A DNA stretch of 61,414 bases from Heteroruminococcus sp964369885 (GTDB lineage Bacteria; Bacillota; Clostridia; Oscillospirales; Ruminococcaceae): NCBI GenBank assembly GCA_964369885.1, contig CAYJGQ010000002.1, forward strand, positions 1 to 61,414. The letters run 5' to 3'. Position numbers and translations under genes: made by a program. Positions 17,334 through 26,531 of the stretch are shown here, piece after piece. A model generated the notes under the pieces. It was not told the origin of the DNA. It saw nothing but the letters and a program-made list of their open reading frames with translations, and did no database searches. Numbering within the stretch: the stretch's first letter is position 1; each line of letters opens with the position of its first letter.

Positions 17334-19040
17334 TTAGTCATCAAACGAAACCTTGAGCATCTCCTCAATGGTGGTAATGCCATCCACTACACAGTTGGCC
17401 GCACTCATACGAAGTGTGCGCATACCACAACGCACCGCCTCATCCTTTATCTCCTCGGTTGAGGCCTTGTTGGTGATAAGGGTACGAAGCTCGGGGGTTA
17501 TCTCCATAATTTCGTATACGCCTATACGGTCAAAGTATCCAACACCGCCACACTTAGGACAACCCTCTGCACTATATAGGGTTACCTCTTGATCCTGCGG
17601 TATTCCAAGTAACGATTTTTCGGCGGCGTTTGCCGTTCTGGGGCGACGGCAGGAGGTGCACAAACGGCGCACAAGGCGCTGTGCCAAAATACCAACAATC
17701 GAGTCGGCCAACAGGTAGGACTCAACACCCATCTCAAGCATACGGGTTACTGTGGCGGCCGAGCTGTTTGTATGCAGTGTGCTAACCACCAGGTGACCTG
17801 TTATTGAGGCCTGTACGGCAATGGACGCCGTTTCCTCGTCACGAATCTCGCCCACCATTATGGTGTCGGGGTCCTGACGCAGGATGGAGCGCAGTGCATT
17901 TGCAAATGTGAGGTCGGCCTTGGTGTTAACCTGCACCTGATTGATGCCGGGAATATTGGCCTCAACGGGGTCCTCAACCGTGATGATGTTTACATCCTCG
18001 GTGTTAAGGGCGCTTATGGCTGAATACAGGGTGGTGGACTTACCACTACCCGTAGGACCTGTAACCAGAATCATGCCGTTGGGGTTTGCCAGGATGTGGT
18101 CAAACTTCTTAAGCTCCCACTCCTGCATACCAAGTTCGGTTTTTGTGCGCAGCAGTCCCACAACCGACTGCAGACGCATAACCACCTTTTCGCCAAAGCT
18201 TGTAGGCAGTACCGATACACGGATGTCGTACTCTGCACGGTCAACCACGGTGGACATACGCCCATCCTGAGGTTTACGCTTTTCCGAGATGTCCATACCG
18301 GCCAAGATTTTAACACGGGTTACAAGTGCCGGCAAAAGTGTTATGTCGTAGCTCATTCTATCGCTTAGCACGCCGTCTATGCGGTAGCGAATACGCACAC
18401 GTTTTTCAAGCGCGTCAAAGTGAATATCACTGGCACGCTGACGTGCGCCCTGCTCAATAATGGAGCGCACAAGCTGAACAATGGGGGCACTGTCAAGGTC
18501 GGCCTGATCGAAGTTTTCCTCCTCGTCAAGCTGTTCACGCAGTTCCTCACGCTGACGGGCGTATTCCTCGGCGGCAAGCATGGCCTCGCTCTTGCCAAAA
18601 AAGTTATCCAGCACGCTGTTAATCTCGCCAATGGTGGCAATGCGTGGCTCAATAAGGCAGTTGGTAATAATGGATATATCATCCTGTGCGGGCATATCCA
18701 GAGGGTTGGACATGGCAAGCACCAACACATTGGGGCTTGCTTCGCTGTAACCCAAGGGCAGCACATTGTGTCGACGAAGCACCGAGCCCGGTATAAGGCC
18801 GATTATTTCTTGATCAATTTGCAAACCACGCAGATCAACACGAGGTATGTCAAGCTGAACCTGAAGCACATCGGCGATGTCGCTGTCGGTAACAAGACCA
18901 AGCTCGATCAGGCAGTCGCCCAACCAACGTTTTACTTTTCGCTGAAGATCAAGAGCTTCCTGTAGTTGTGTTTCGGTGATAACACCTCTAAGCACCAGCA
19001 AGTCGCCCAAACGATACTTCTTGGGAGTTTCTATAACCAT
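17334..19040 (-). CDS. pilB: Type IV pilus assembly ATPase PilB
   Basis: A 568-residue GspE/PilB ATPase that extends the pilus. The N-terminal GspE_N domain (about 12-145) starts RLGDLLVLRGVITETQLQEA; the motor domain has Walker A GPTGSGKSTT (328-337), TVEDPVE, and Walker B DTIMVGEIRDEET. A tetracysteine zinc site (CTSC, CPKCG) lies near residues 475-510, as in PilB but not PilT. I place the start at ATG 19040, eight bases after AAGGGG; the GTG at 19049 sits in the ribosome site. It is the first gene of the operon, preceded by a long AT-rich leader. Confidence 0.95.
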   Translation of the reverse strand: MVIETPKKYRLGDLLVLRGVITETQLQEALDLQRKVKRWLGDCLIELGLVTDSDIADVLQVQLDIPRVDLRGLQIDQEIIGLIPGSVLRRHNVLPLGYSEASPNVLVLAMSNPLDMPAQDDISIITNCLIEPRIATIGEINSVLDNFFGKSEAMLAAEEYARQREELREQLDEEENFDQADLDSAPIVQLVRSIIEQGARQRASDIHFDALEKRVRIRYRIDGVLSDRMSYDITLLPALVTRVKILAGMDISEKRKPQDGRMSTVVDRAEYDIRVSVLPTSFGEKVVMRLQSVVGLLRTKTELGMQEWELKKFDHILANPNGMILVTGPTGSGKSTTLYSAISALNTEDVNIITVEDPVEANIPGINQVQVNTKADLTFANALRSILRQDPDTIMVGEIRDEETASIAVQASITGHLVVSTLHTNSSAATVTRMLEMGVESYLLADSIVGILAQRLVRRLCTSCRRPRTANAAEKSLLGIPQDQEVTLYSAEGCPKCGGVGYFDRIGVYEIMEITPELRTLITNKASTEEIKDEAVRCGMRTLRMSAANCVVDGITTIEEMLKVSFDD

Positions 19041-19775
19041 TGTAGCCACCCCTTCTATTAATAAGGTATTGATGGAAATTTTACGAATTACATCTCCCCC
19101 GTCACAGCAAGCCTTGGGGGCATTTTACTGTTGGGTAGGCAAACAACATCCATCATGCACACGGGCACTCAAATTTCCAGCCCCTAAACAGACGAATGTC
19201 GATTTCCTATTTAAAGATATTGTCTCAACACATAAGCAATTACTGAGCTGCTGCATAATGTATTGTATTTGAAAGTGCACAGTTTTTCAAGAGCGAAATT
19301 CATGTAATATTATTTTCCAAGGTTTACTCTGTAAACATTATCTAAATACATTGTCACACATAGCTGTGATGGTGCGTATCTTGATGTCATTGTATCATTG
19401 TATATTACGCATTGCAATATAAAAAACTAATTTGATAATTTTTTTGGTAAAAAAATGGCATTATGCCAAAAAATGTAAAATTAAGTCTGCTCAATACTAT
19501 ATTTTTCACGACTACATACACTCAATTAAAGCGGTGGCGCTTTAAAATATGATGTCATGTATGCTTAAAAAACGTTATAAATTAGCCATTTTTTGCCCAT
19601 GTAAGATTTAATGGCACAAAAAAACAGCGGCAATTATTGATGAGTGCCGATGTTTATGCATGGATATACTATCATATTTCTTGGCAAAGGTCAAGACAAA
19701 AAAACTCAACTTTCGCCACTTCGCAGTTATACCAAAAGTTCTCGTCATTTACAATTAAATTTACGGTTTGTGCAA
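19041..19775. other. Long AT-rich region upstream of pilB, likely holding the pilus promoter
   Basis: About 730 bases without a convincing gene. On the minus strand, TTGAGT (19525-19520) and TATAGT (19501-19496) are 18 bases apart and could be a sigma-A-type promoter for pilB; this is weak. A small GGCAT/ATGCC hairpin followed by seven T residues on the minus strand lies near 19446-19467. A second imperfect CATCGGC/GCCGCTG stem with a T run lies near 19618-19653. I looked for a cyclic-di-GMP riboswitch and could not recognise one. Confidence 0.4.
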
Positions 19776-19838
19776 AATAAAAAGTATACCCTCCCACATT
19801 GGTAGGCTAATACCTAATGTAGAAAACGTATACTTTGT
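19776..19838 (-). terminator. Rho-independent terminator after the deacetylase gene
   Basis: On the minus strand AAAGTATAC pairs with GTATACTTT, enclosing a second stem ACATTaGGT/ACCAATGT, and is followed by a U-rich tract. It overlaps or just follows the deacetylase stop codon and separates it from the pilus operon. Confidence 0.75.
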
Positions 19839-19842
19839 GTTT

Positions 19843-20817
19843 TTATATAAGGTCGTTTGGATCGCCGATTTTAAATCCTTTTTCTTCAAAGCCGTCAATA
19901 ACATCGCCAATAATCTGGACATTGGTGGAGGAAACGGTGTGTATAAGGTATATACCTCCCGGATGGGCCGAGTCTACAAGCTTTGCAAGCGATTCCTGCG
20001 GATCGGGCTGGTTATCAACCTCCCAGTCCCTATATGCAAAACTCCAAAACACAGATTTATATCCGCTTTGTTGTAGCATATACAGCAGTTGCTCATTAAA
20101 CACACCCTCGGGGAAGCGGTAGAGCTTTGGCTCGTAGCCAAATTGATTTGTGATGGCGTTGTGTATAGCCTTGGTGTCATCGTAGGCCTCGGACAGGGTT
20201 ATGGTGGTCATGTTTGGGTGCCCGTCACTGTGACTGCCCAGCACATGCCCCTCATCAATTATTCTTTGCACCATTTCAGGCTCACTGCGCAGATACCCGC
20301 CCGTAACAAAAAACACACCCTTTACATCCCGCTGAGCCATGGCATCCAAAAAATCATCGGTGTAGCCGTTTTCATAGCCAAGATCAAAGGTTAGGTATAT
20401 ATCATCGCTGTCCTGCTCAACAAATGTGGCGCCATAGTGGCCGTACAGCTGGTTGTAGCTAAGCGCTCCCACCGAGCGGCCAAGCTCGTCCACCGGGCCG
20501 CCCGACCCCCAGGGTTTTGCCTCATCCGACAGCTGGGAAAGCTCCTCTAAAATTTCTTGTGGCATGTCGGGCATGTCGTTTGGGGGTGGCAATGGCTCGT
20601 CGGGGACTTGGTCCTGCGACTCCTCGGGCTGTGGGGTAGGGGCAAGGGCCTCAACAGCCGGCTCCTGCCATATGTCGCTTTGGGAACTGCTTTGTGGCTG
20701 TTGGTCTGCACCCGGAGGGGTACGCCCCTGTGCACATCCGGTGGTTATAATTGTAAGCACCATCACGGCGGCCACAGCCGTCATTATGGGGCTATATTTT
20801 GCAAATAGTCGGCGCAT
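19843..20817 (-). CDS. Lipoprotein polysaccharide deacetylase, PdaA-like
   Basis: A 324-residue lipoprotein. The signal peptide ends at a lipobox with Cys28 (TTGC), followed by a Gln/Ser/Pro-rich linker to about residue 90. The NodB-type deacetylase domain has YLTFDLGYENGYT (motif 1), FFVTGGYLRS, HSDGHPNM (motif 2: the metal-binding HS.GH), and YRFPEGVFNE (motif 3). The GYENGYT spacing is typical of PdaA, which deacetylates N-acetylmuramic acid during spore-cortex muramic-lactam formation. Motif 1 has Leu where PdaA usually has Asn (TFDNGYEN). It acts outside the membrane; exact substrate is inferred. ATG 20817 follows GGAGA. Confidence 0.83.
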   Translation of the reverse strand: MRRLFAKYSPIMTAVAAVMVLTIITTGCAQGRTPPGADQQPQSSSQSDIWQEPAVEALAPTPQPEESQDQVPDEPLPPPNDMPDMPQEILEELSQLSDEAKPWGSGGPVDELGRSVGALSYNQLYGHYGATFVEQDSDDIYLTFDLGYENGYTDDFLDAMAQRDVKGVFFVTGGYLRSEPEMVQRIIDEGHVLGSHSDGHPNMTTITLSEAYDDTKAIHNAITNQFGYEPKLYRFPEGVFNEQLLYMLQQSGYKSVFWSFAYRDWEVDNQPDPQESLAKLVDSAHPGGIYLIHTVSSTNVQIIGDVIDGFEEKGFKIGDPNDLI

Positions 20818-20920
20818 AAAACCATCTCCAAAGTCCTATGTATTATTTGTATGGCTATAAAATATGTGTCACTTTTTGTCGAAATTATTGCCATGAAAAA
20901 TTAGGAAATAGATCTTTGGA

Positions 20921-21328
20921 TTAAAATGTTATGGGCTTGTCCAGCAAAAACAGGTTGAAGGTCATCACGGCCGCTACGGCATCGGTATCGGTCAGCACCT
21001 CAACCTCATAAACTGCGGTGCGTGAACCGTGGTGGCGCTGACGTGCCACGGCACGCAGTTTCTCTCCCACAGCGGGGCGCATATAACTCACCGAGGCACT
21101 TTGGGTCACAACATGTCGGCCGTGGGACTTGCCGGCCACACCTGCGGCGGTGTCGGCCAGTGCAAATATCAGCCCTCCGTGTGCCGCCCCAAGGTTGTTT
21201 GAGGTGGTGGCGGTAAGCTCTACCTCCACCTCGGAAAAGCCAAGTTCCACACGCACAATGCGTATTCCATTGTGATAATTAAATCCCGAAAGACGATTTG
21301 CATATTCTGTAAAGGCCTTAAAATCCAT
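20921..21328 (-). CDS. PaaI-family hotdog thioesterase
   Basis: A 135-residue single-domain hotdog protein of the PaaI/YbgC-type acyl-CoA thioesterase family. The conserved active-site stretch NNLGAAHGGLIFALADTAAG (about 43-62) has the HGG motif and the catalytic-type Asp; the later VTQSASVSYMRPA strand fits the family. It would hydrolyse an acyl- or aryl-CoA thioester in the cytosol; the substrate cannot be told from sequence. ATG 21328 follows AAGGAG. It lies 18 bases after the HD-domain gene on the same strand and is likely cotranscribed with it. Confidence 0.85.
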   Translation of the reverse strand: MDFKAFTEYANRLSGFNYHNGIRIVRVELGFSEVEVELTATTSNNLGAAHGGLIFALADTAAGVAGKSHGRHVVTQSASVSYMRPAVGEKLRAVARQRHHGSRTAVYEVEVLTDTDAVAAVMTFNLFLLDKPITF

Positions 21329-21346
21329 TGTGTTTTCTCCTTATTA

Positions 21347-21931
21347 TCACTTGCGCATAACCGAGGTTCCCTTTTCCCGCAGGTAGGAGGCCTCAAGGTC
21401 TGCCAGATGTAGTTTTACCGCCAGTGGGTATTTATCAAAGGCAAGGCTTATGGCAAAGCTTCCGCCCTTTACAGCCTCGTCAAAACCACCCATGTGCCAG
21501 CGCACCGCCGTGGCCTCATTTGGGCGAAGTCGCACAAAACGTTCTATAAGGTATACCGATTTCTCCCCGTGGCCGTATGGGAAGGAGTCCTCAATTGTAT
21601 AAAATGGAACCTTTTCCCATGCACCGGTCTTCTCATTTTTTACATTGCGACTGCTCAGCTTGTAAAACTGCGCCTTGCAAAGATCGTGAAAAAGCGCACA
21701 CAGTGCAAAGCTCTCGGGGCTGTCGGTTTCGGGGTCAAAGTGGCGCTCCATCATAACATCATATACATTTAGGCTGTGTATTAATAGTCCCTCGGGGCAG
21801 GCACAGTGGTAGCGTGTTGAGGCCGGTGCCGTGAAAAAGTCGGTGCCCTCAAGCCATGTCATAAGCTCGGATATGCCCTCTCGGGTCACATTGTCATTTA
21901 TTATTTGTAAAAATCGTTCTTTGTTTGTCAT
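21347..21931 (-). CDS. HD-domain hydrolase-like protein
   Basis: A 194-residue protein with an HD-type metal site: CPEGLLIHSLNVYDVM supplies the first His, ALFHDLCKAQFY the HD pair, and YGHGEKSVYL plus the later WHMGGFDEAV supply further His ligands. This is the layout of small HD phosphohydrolases (nucleotide or cyclic-nucleotide phosphatases). The substrate is unknown. I start at ATG 21931, behind GGAGGTGCCACC; the upstream in-frame extension to 22000 is hydrophobic and lacks a ribosome site. It precedes the thioesterase gene. Confidence 0.78.
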   Translation of the reverse strand: MTNKERFLQIINDNVTREGISELMTWLEGTDFFTAPASTRYHCACPEGLLIHSLNVYDVMMERHFDPETDSPESFALCALFHDLCKAQFYKLSSRNVKNEKTGAWEKVPFYTIEDSFPYGHGEKSVYLIERFVRLRPNEATAVRWHMGGFDEAVKGGSFAISLAFDKYPLAVKLHLADLEASYLREKGTSVMRK

Positions 21932-22049
21932 GGTGGCACCTCCGTTATTTATGCAGACCATTATACCATAAAAGTATGTAAAAAATAAGATGTAGGCCAA
22001 AACTTGACCTCCCTTTCACAGTTTCATGGCATAATATCCCTTTTTTGCC

Positions 22050-22078
22050 TTGCGCAATGGGACAAACTAATCTATAAT
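22050..22078 (+). promoter_or_regulatory. Candidate sigma-A promoter for the ECF S-component gene
   Basis: TTGCGC (22050-22055) and a perfect TATAAT (22073-22078) are 17 bases apart, about 70 bases ahead of the start codon. The -35 is poor. No riboswitch was recognised in the leader, though ECF substrate genes often have one. Confidence 0.5.
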
Positions 22079-22149
22079 TAGCTTAAAACATATCCCTTTA
22101 TAGCATAAGCTATTAGGTAGATATACTTAACCCGGAGGTGTTATTTTTT

Positions 22150-22998
22150 ATGACCACACAAAAAAATACAATGTATCTTGTAAAACTTGGGCTTATGATT
22201 GCCATTGTGGTAGTTGTATCCTTTGTTCCCGTGCTTGGGTATGTTCCACTCGTCATAATCAAGGCCACAACGGTGCACATTCCCGTTATAATAGGTGCAA
22301 TACTGCTCGGCCCTCGTGCAGGTGCATTACTTGGCCTTACAATGGGCATAACCAGCATCATCAAAAACACAATGGAGCCGGCCGTGACCTCCTTTGTCTT
22401 TTCCCCCGTCATTCCGGTGCCGGGTCAGGACGGCGGAGATCTTCGCAGTTTGATAATTGCCATTGTCCCCCGTGTGCTCATAGGCGTTACCGCGGCGCTT
22501 GTTTATAGGCTTGCCGCGCGTTGGGACACCAAGGGTTACATCTCCTGCGGCGCAGCCGGCGTGGTGGGTTCGCTGGTCAACACAGCCCTTGTGCTTGGCG
22601 GAATTTACCTGATGTTTGGCGAGGCCTATGCCACGGCGGCCGAGGTTGGATACTCGGCACTTGGCATCTTCCTAATTGGTATTGTGGCCACAAACGGCCT
22701 TGCCGAGGCGGCGCTGGCCATGGTGCTTAGCATTGCAATAGCCCGTCCTCTTATGCTTTACTTTAAGTACCGTGAGCAGAAAAACGCCAAAAAACAGGAA
22801 ATTGCCGAGCAAAAGCAGGCCAAAGCCGCCGAGGCCCAAACCACCCCCGAGGTGGCCACTGCGGCCGAAATTTTGCCCACCCCCGAGGCGGCCTCTCCCA
22901 CAAGCGCCCCGACAGAGCAGTTTGGTGCGGCCGACACAGCGCAGAGCCTCCCCACGCAGGAAGATCCGCAAACCCCACCCCCAAATAGCACCCTGTAA
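22150..22998 (+). CDS. ECF transporter S component (substrate unknown), with long charged tail
   Basis: A 282-residue protein. The first ~200 residues form about six membrane helices and match the S-component fold of energy-coupling factor vitamin transporters: IIGAILLGPRAGALLGLTMG (helices 2-3) is typical. A central IPVPGQDGGD loop is unusual. From about residue 205 it runs into a Lys/Glu/Ala-rich then Pro/Thr-rich tail, not part of the S-component fold. ATG 22150 is 11 bases after GGAGG; a GTG at 22138 lies in that site. No EcfA or EcfT gene is nearby, so it would share a common ECF module. Its substrate may be pantothenate or a similar vitamin; I cannot be sure. Confidence 0.82.
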   Translation: MTTQKNTMYLVKLGLMIAIVVVVSFVPVLGYVPLVIIKATTVHIPVIIGAILLGPRAGALLGLTMGITSIIKNTMEPAVTSFVFSPVIPVPGQDGGDLRSLIIAIVPRVLIGVTAALVYRLAARWDTKGYISCGAAGVVGSLVNTALVLGGIYLMFGEAYATAAEVGYSALGIFLIGIVATNGLAEAALAMVLSIAIARPLMLYFKYREQKNAKKQEIAEQKQAKAAEAQTTPEVATAAEILPTPEAASPTSAPTEQFGAADTAQSLPTQEDPQTPPPNSTL

Positions 22999-23007
22999 TT
23001 TAGTCAC

Positions 23008-23041
23008 AGACCGCCTACCCTCTTGGGTGGGCGGTTTTTTC
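23008..23041 (+). terminator. Rho-independent terminator after the ECF S-component gene
   Basis: CCGCCTACCC pairs with GGGTGGGCGG (one mismatch at most) around a short loop, followed by six T residues. Confidence 0.88.
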
Positions 23042-23190
23042 GACCCCTTTGTATCTGTGCCGTGGTCTTTAAAAAACTCTCATTCTTGCATTATTTAGCC
23101 TGCACATACCTGCTGCCCCAAGCTTTTGGCCACACTTTGGGGCGTATGTTTTGCAAAGTTTTGCCAAAACTTACACCTGGGGGTGATTGT

Positions 23191-23943
23191 GTGGCAAAAC
23201 AAAAACCGCAAAGAATAGCACTGCTGGACCAACTGCGCGGCCTGTGTCTTTTGCTCATGGTGGCCTACCATGCGGCCTATGATTGGGTATATCTGCTTGG
23301 GCGTGAGTTTTGGCTCTTTGAGCACCCGATAATGAATTTTCTCCAGCCGTTTTTTGCAGGGGTATTCATACTTATTTCGGGGGTGTGCTGTAATTTTAGC
23401 CGTGATAACCTGCGGCGTGGTGTACAGGCCGTGGGGTTTGGCCTTCTGCTTTCCTTCATAACAGGTTTTATGGGGCAGGGGCAGATGGTGGTCTTTGGCA
23501 TACTTCATCTGCTGGGTAGCTCCATGATAATATACGCCCTATGCAAAACCCACCTACAAAAACTGCCCACGGTGGGTGGGGTTGTGGGTTTTGGGTTGTT
23601 GTTTGCCCTTTGCTACCCCCTCCCCTTTGGTGGTTTTGGCCTGCCACCTTATATACTACATCTCCCGCAGCAGTGGTATGTGCATCCACTTGGTTTTTTG
23701 ATAGGGCTTCCCTCCCCAAATTTTCGCTCAAGCGACTACTTCCCACTGCTCCCCTGGGGACTGCTGTTTTTATGCGGATCATTTGTCGGGCGGTGGCTTA
23801 TGCGCAGTGATTTACCACGCTGGGTAGTGGCGCAACACCTCCCACCACTTGACTGGATGGGGCGGCATTCCTTGTGGATTTACCTACTGCACCAACCACT
23901 GCTTTACAGCCTTGTGCTACTCATAAATATATTGGGGCTTTGA
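23191..23943 (+). CDS. DUF1624/HGSNAT-like membrane protein
   Basis: A 250-residue multispanning membrane protein with the pattern RIALLDQLRGLCLLLMVAYHAAYDW at its start (the R..LD.lRG motif; longest run here broken by reading positions 9-33), then FQPFFAGVFILISGV and a C-terminal GRHSLWIYLLHQPLL. These are signatures of DUF1624 (heparan-alpha-glucosaminide acetyltransferase-like) within the acyltransferase-3 superfamily. Such proteins are thought to move acyl groups across the membrane; the bacterial substrate is unknown. I chose GTG 23191 after a GGGGG ribosome site; the frame is open back to 23023 but the extra residues are unconvincing. Confidence 0.78.
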   Translation: MAKQKPQRIALLDQLRGLCLLLMVAYHAAYDWVYLLGREFWLFEHPIMNFLQPFFAGVFILISGVCCNFSRDNLRRGVQAVGFGLLLSFITGFMGQGQMVVFGILHLLGSSMIIYALCKTHLQKLPTVGGVVGFGLLFALCYPLPFGGFGLPPYILHLPQQWYVHPLGFLIGLPSPNFRSSDYFPLLPWGLLFLCGSFVGRWLMRSDLPRWVVAQHLPPLDWMGRHSLWIYLLHQPLLYSLVLLINILGL

Positions 23944-23963
23944 ATTTAGTGCGGCCTTGTGGG

Positions 23964-24008
23964 CAAAAAAAGATATGCGCCGTTTTAGTGTAGGCGCATA
24001 TCTTTTTG
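23964..24008. terminator. Bidirectional terminator between DUF1624 and hydratase genes
   Basis: AAAAAGATATGCGCC and GGCGCATATCTTTTT form a perfect 15-base inverted repeat around an 11-base loop. Both ends carry the A/T tract, so it serves both convergent genes. Confidence 0.93.
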
Positions 24009-24023
24009 CTTTTTGGTACTATA

Positions 24024-26315
24024 TTATTTTTCGTTGCGGTAGTAGTTGATAAGACAGCCGTCAAGGATAATTTGACGCTCGTCATCGGTGAGTGCACCAA
24101 GTTTTAGGGTGATTTCCTGTCGGCCCTCGCTACCCAGCACATAGGCCGGGATGTTCTCCCATTTTGCGGCCACAGCTGTGCGGATGTCGGGCACAAACAC
24201 CCAATCTTCAAGGGAGAATTTAGGCTCGCCCTCGCACAGGAAGGGTAGCATACCCCAGTTTATAAGGTTTGAGCGGTAACGCTTGGTGGCGTATTCTTCG
24301 GCTATGTTGCCCCAACCGCCCAGTACCTTTTGGCAGGAGGCGGCCTGCTCACGAGCCGAGCCGTCGCCCGGCTTTTTGGCGTAAACCACACTGCCAATAC
24401 CGCAGTCATCGGTGGTAATCTCCTTGCCGTTTGGCAGTTTTTCAAGGGCAGAGGTTAGGCTGTCGCGAACCTCTGCATCCGCCTGTGCAAAGGCCTGCAG
24501 GATGTTTTGCCTGTCCCCACCGCTAAGGCGTGCCTGTTCAAGGGCGGCCACCTGCTTTGCACGGCCTACATACTCGGGGTCCTTGCGGGAAAGGGTAAAC
24601 TCGGCCAACTTGTGTGGGTTGGAGCGGTAGGAGGAGGTTTCACCCGAGGGGATGAGCTCATCTGTGGTGGTTACGGGATCGGTTATATAGGAAACCACAC
24701 GAAGCAGCAGATTGTCGGTTAGGGGCTGCATGTCGGGCCAATCGGCTATATTGGGGCCAAAACGAAGCTCGGAGGAGCTGTCGGGTTTGCCCGAGCCGTG
24801 GTAGACCCTGTTTTCGTATATACTGCTGTCGAAGTAATATTTGGGGTTGCTGTAACCGCCCGACCACTCGGTGGCAGGGGTTAAGAGGCCCTTGTTGGCC
24901 GAGGTGGCGGCAATGGAACGTGCATCCATAAGTGCCACCGAGGCAATCTGTCCTCCCGAGGGTTTACTGCCCTCACGGTTGGGGAAGTTGCGGGTGGAGT
25001 GACGAATGGAAAGATCTCCGTTTGCGGGGACATCGCCTGCGCCAAAGCAGGGTCCACAAAACGCCGTGCGCACGGTGGCACCGGCCGCCATAAGGTCGGA
25101 GAGCTTGCCGTTTTTCATAAGCTCCATAAACACAGGTTGGCTGGAGGGGTAGACGCTCAGGGCAAATTCATCGGCACCAATGCTCTTGCCGCCCAGAATA
25201 TCACCTGCGGCGCAGATGTTTTCAAATGTGCCACCTGCACATCCTGCAATAACACCCTGATCTACCCACAGTTTGCCCTCGCGGATTTTGTCGGTCAGGG
25301 TAAAGTTTTCAAGCTCAAGCTGGCGGCGTCCCTCTATTTCGACGGCGCGCAGTATGTCGCCGGGGTTTTTGCACAGCTCGGCAACGGTATAGGTATTGCT
25401 GGGGTGGAAGGGCAGAGCTATCATGGGCTCTACCTTATCAAGATCTATCTCGATAACACGGTCGTAGTAGGCAAGCGCACCCGGAGCAAGGGGCTTGTAG
25501 TCGCCCAAACGCCCATGCAGTGCAAGGTATTCCTCTATAACGCCATCGGTTGCCCAAATGGAGGAAAGGCAGGTGGTCTCGGTGGTCATTACATCTATGC
25601 CACAGCGGTACTCGGCACTTAGGTTTTTAATGCCACTGCCCACAAACTCAAGCACGCTGTTTTTTACAAATCCACTCTCAAATGTAGCGCCGATAAGTGC
25701 CAGCGCCACGTCCTGTGGGCCAACCCCTGCCCGTGGTGTGCCACTAAGCAGTACAGCCACAATTGGGGGCTTTGCAATGTCATAGGTGCGTCCAAGTAGT
25801 TGCTTTACAAGTTCGGGTCCGCCCTCGCCTATGGCCATGGTGCCAAGTGCGCCGTAGCGTGTGTGGCTGTCCGAGCCCAAAATCATACGACCGCAGGCTG
25901 CAAAGCACTCCCTCATATATTGATGTATTACAGCCTGATGGGCAGGAACGTAGTCTCCACCGTATTTTTTGGCGGCCGAAAGCCCAAACAGATGATCATC
26001 CTCATTTATTGTACCACCCACGGCACATAGGCTGTTGTGGCAGTTTGTCAGCACATATGGCAGAGGAAACCGCTCAAGTCCGCTGGCCCTTGCGGTTTGA
26101 ATTATGCCAACGTATGTTATGTCGTGGGAGGCCATGGCATCAAACTTGATTTTTAGGCCCTCTCCCCCATTTGCGTGATCATGTGCGGCCAGTATTCCCT
26201 GCGCTATTGTGGCGTTTTTTGCCTGCTCGGCCTGTGTCGCACTCGGTGCAAAGTCTGCGGGAAGAAGTTTCTGCCCGTTTTCAATGTAGCGTCCCTCATT
26301 ATGTAGTGTTATCAT
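24024..26315 (-). CDS. Aconitase-family hydratase (YbhJ-like)
   Basis: A 763-residue protein of the aconitase/homoaconitase superfamily. GSDSHTRYGALG (147-158) is the conserved substrate-site loop; three [4Fe-4S] ligands are visible at Cys359 (AGCAGG), Cys420 and Cys423 (FCGPCFG), with spacing like mitochondrial aconitase. SIRHSTRNFPNREG follows, as in the family. The C-terminal swivel domain is recognisable but divergent (DDCGIGSVVYAKK). The overall size and order resemble E. coli YbhJ, a hydratase of unproven substrate, rather than TCA-cycle AcnA/AcnB. ATG 26315 lies 12 bases after GAAGGGA. It stands alone, with no citrate synthase or isocitrate dehydrogenase nearby. Confidence 0.87.
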   Translation of the reverse strand: MITLHNEGRYIENGQKLLPADFAPSATQAEQAKNATIAQGILAAHDHANGGEGLKIKFDAMASHDITYVGIIQTARASGLERFPLPYVLTNCHNSLCAVGGTINEDDHLFGLSAAKKYGGDYVPAHQAVIHQYMRECFAACGRMILGSDSHTRYGALGTMAIGEGGPELVKQLLGRTYDIAKPPIVAVLLSGTPRAGVGPQDVALALIGATFESGFVKNSVLEFVGSGIKNLSAEYRCGIDVMTTETTCLSSIWATDGVIEEYLALHGRLGDYKPLAPGALAYYDRVIEIDLDKVEPMIALPFHPSNTYTVAELCKNPGDILRAVEIEGRRQLELENFTLTDKIREGKLWVDQGVIAGCAGGTFENICAAGDILGGKSIGADEFALSVYPSSQPVFMELMKNGKLSDLMAAGATVRTAFCGPCFGAGDVPANGDLSIRHSTRNFPNREGSKPSGGQIASVALMDARSIAATSANKGLLTPATEWSGGYSNPKYYFDSSIYENRVYHGSGKPDSSSELRFGPNIADWPDMQPLTDNLLLRVVSYITDPVTTTDELIPSGETSSYRSNPHKLAEFTLSRKDPEYVGRAKQVAALEQARLSGGDRQNILQAFAQADAEVRDSLTSALEKLPNGKEITTDDCGIGSVVYAKKPGDGSAREQAASCQKVLGGWGNIAEEYATKRYRSNLINWGMLPFLCEGEPKFSLEDWVFVPDIRTAVAAKWENIPAYVLGSEGRQEITLKLGALTDDERQIILDGCLINYYRNEK

Positions 26316-26482
26316 AATAAATCAGTCCCTTCGGTGGCTTGTTTTACTATATTTTTGAAAGTCGTCTGATCTTTTCCTGCATTTTCATAGTTTAGCACAT
26401 TGTAAAGTATTTTTCAATTATTCTAAGCAGGAAGCATCCTCCAATTTTTCTAACAATTCACCCCCACCAATCATACGGGCAG

Positions 26483-26519
26483 AGGTGGCACTTTATATAC
26501 AGATATACAGCTGCCACCT
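26483..26519 (-). terminator. Stem-loop after the M23 peptidase gene, probable weak terminator
   Basis: AGGTGGCA (26483-26490) pairs perfectly with TGCCACCT (26512-26519) around 21 bases. It begins 13 bases past the M23 stop codon on the minus strand. There is no U run, so it may stabilise the 3' end rather than terminate. Confidence 0.5.
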
Positions 26520-26531
26520 ACTCCTAAATTT

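Noticed and set aside
19041..19775. Cyclic-di-GMP riboswitch ahead of pilB
   Set aside because: I looked for the type I and type II conserved cores known in Clostridia pilus operons and did not find either in the leader; a covariance-model search would be decisive.
24999..25622. A 207-codon plus-strand frame inside the hydratase gene
   Set aside because: Antisense of aconitase-family motifs; no support of its own.
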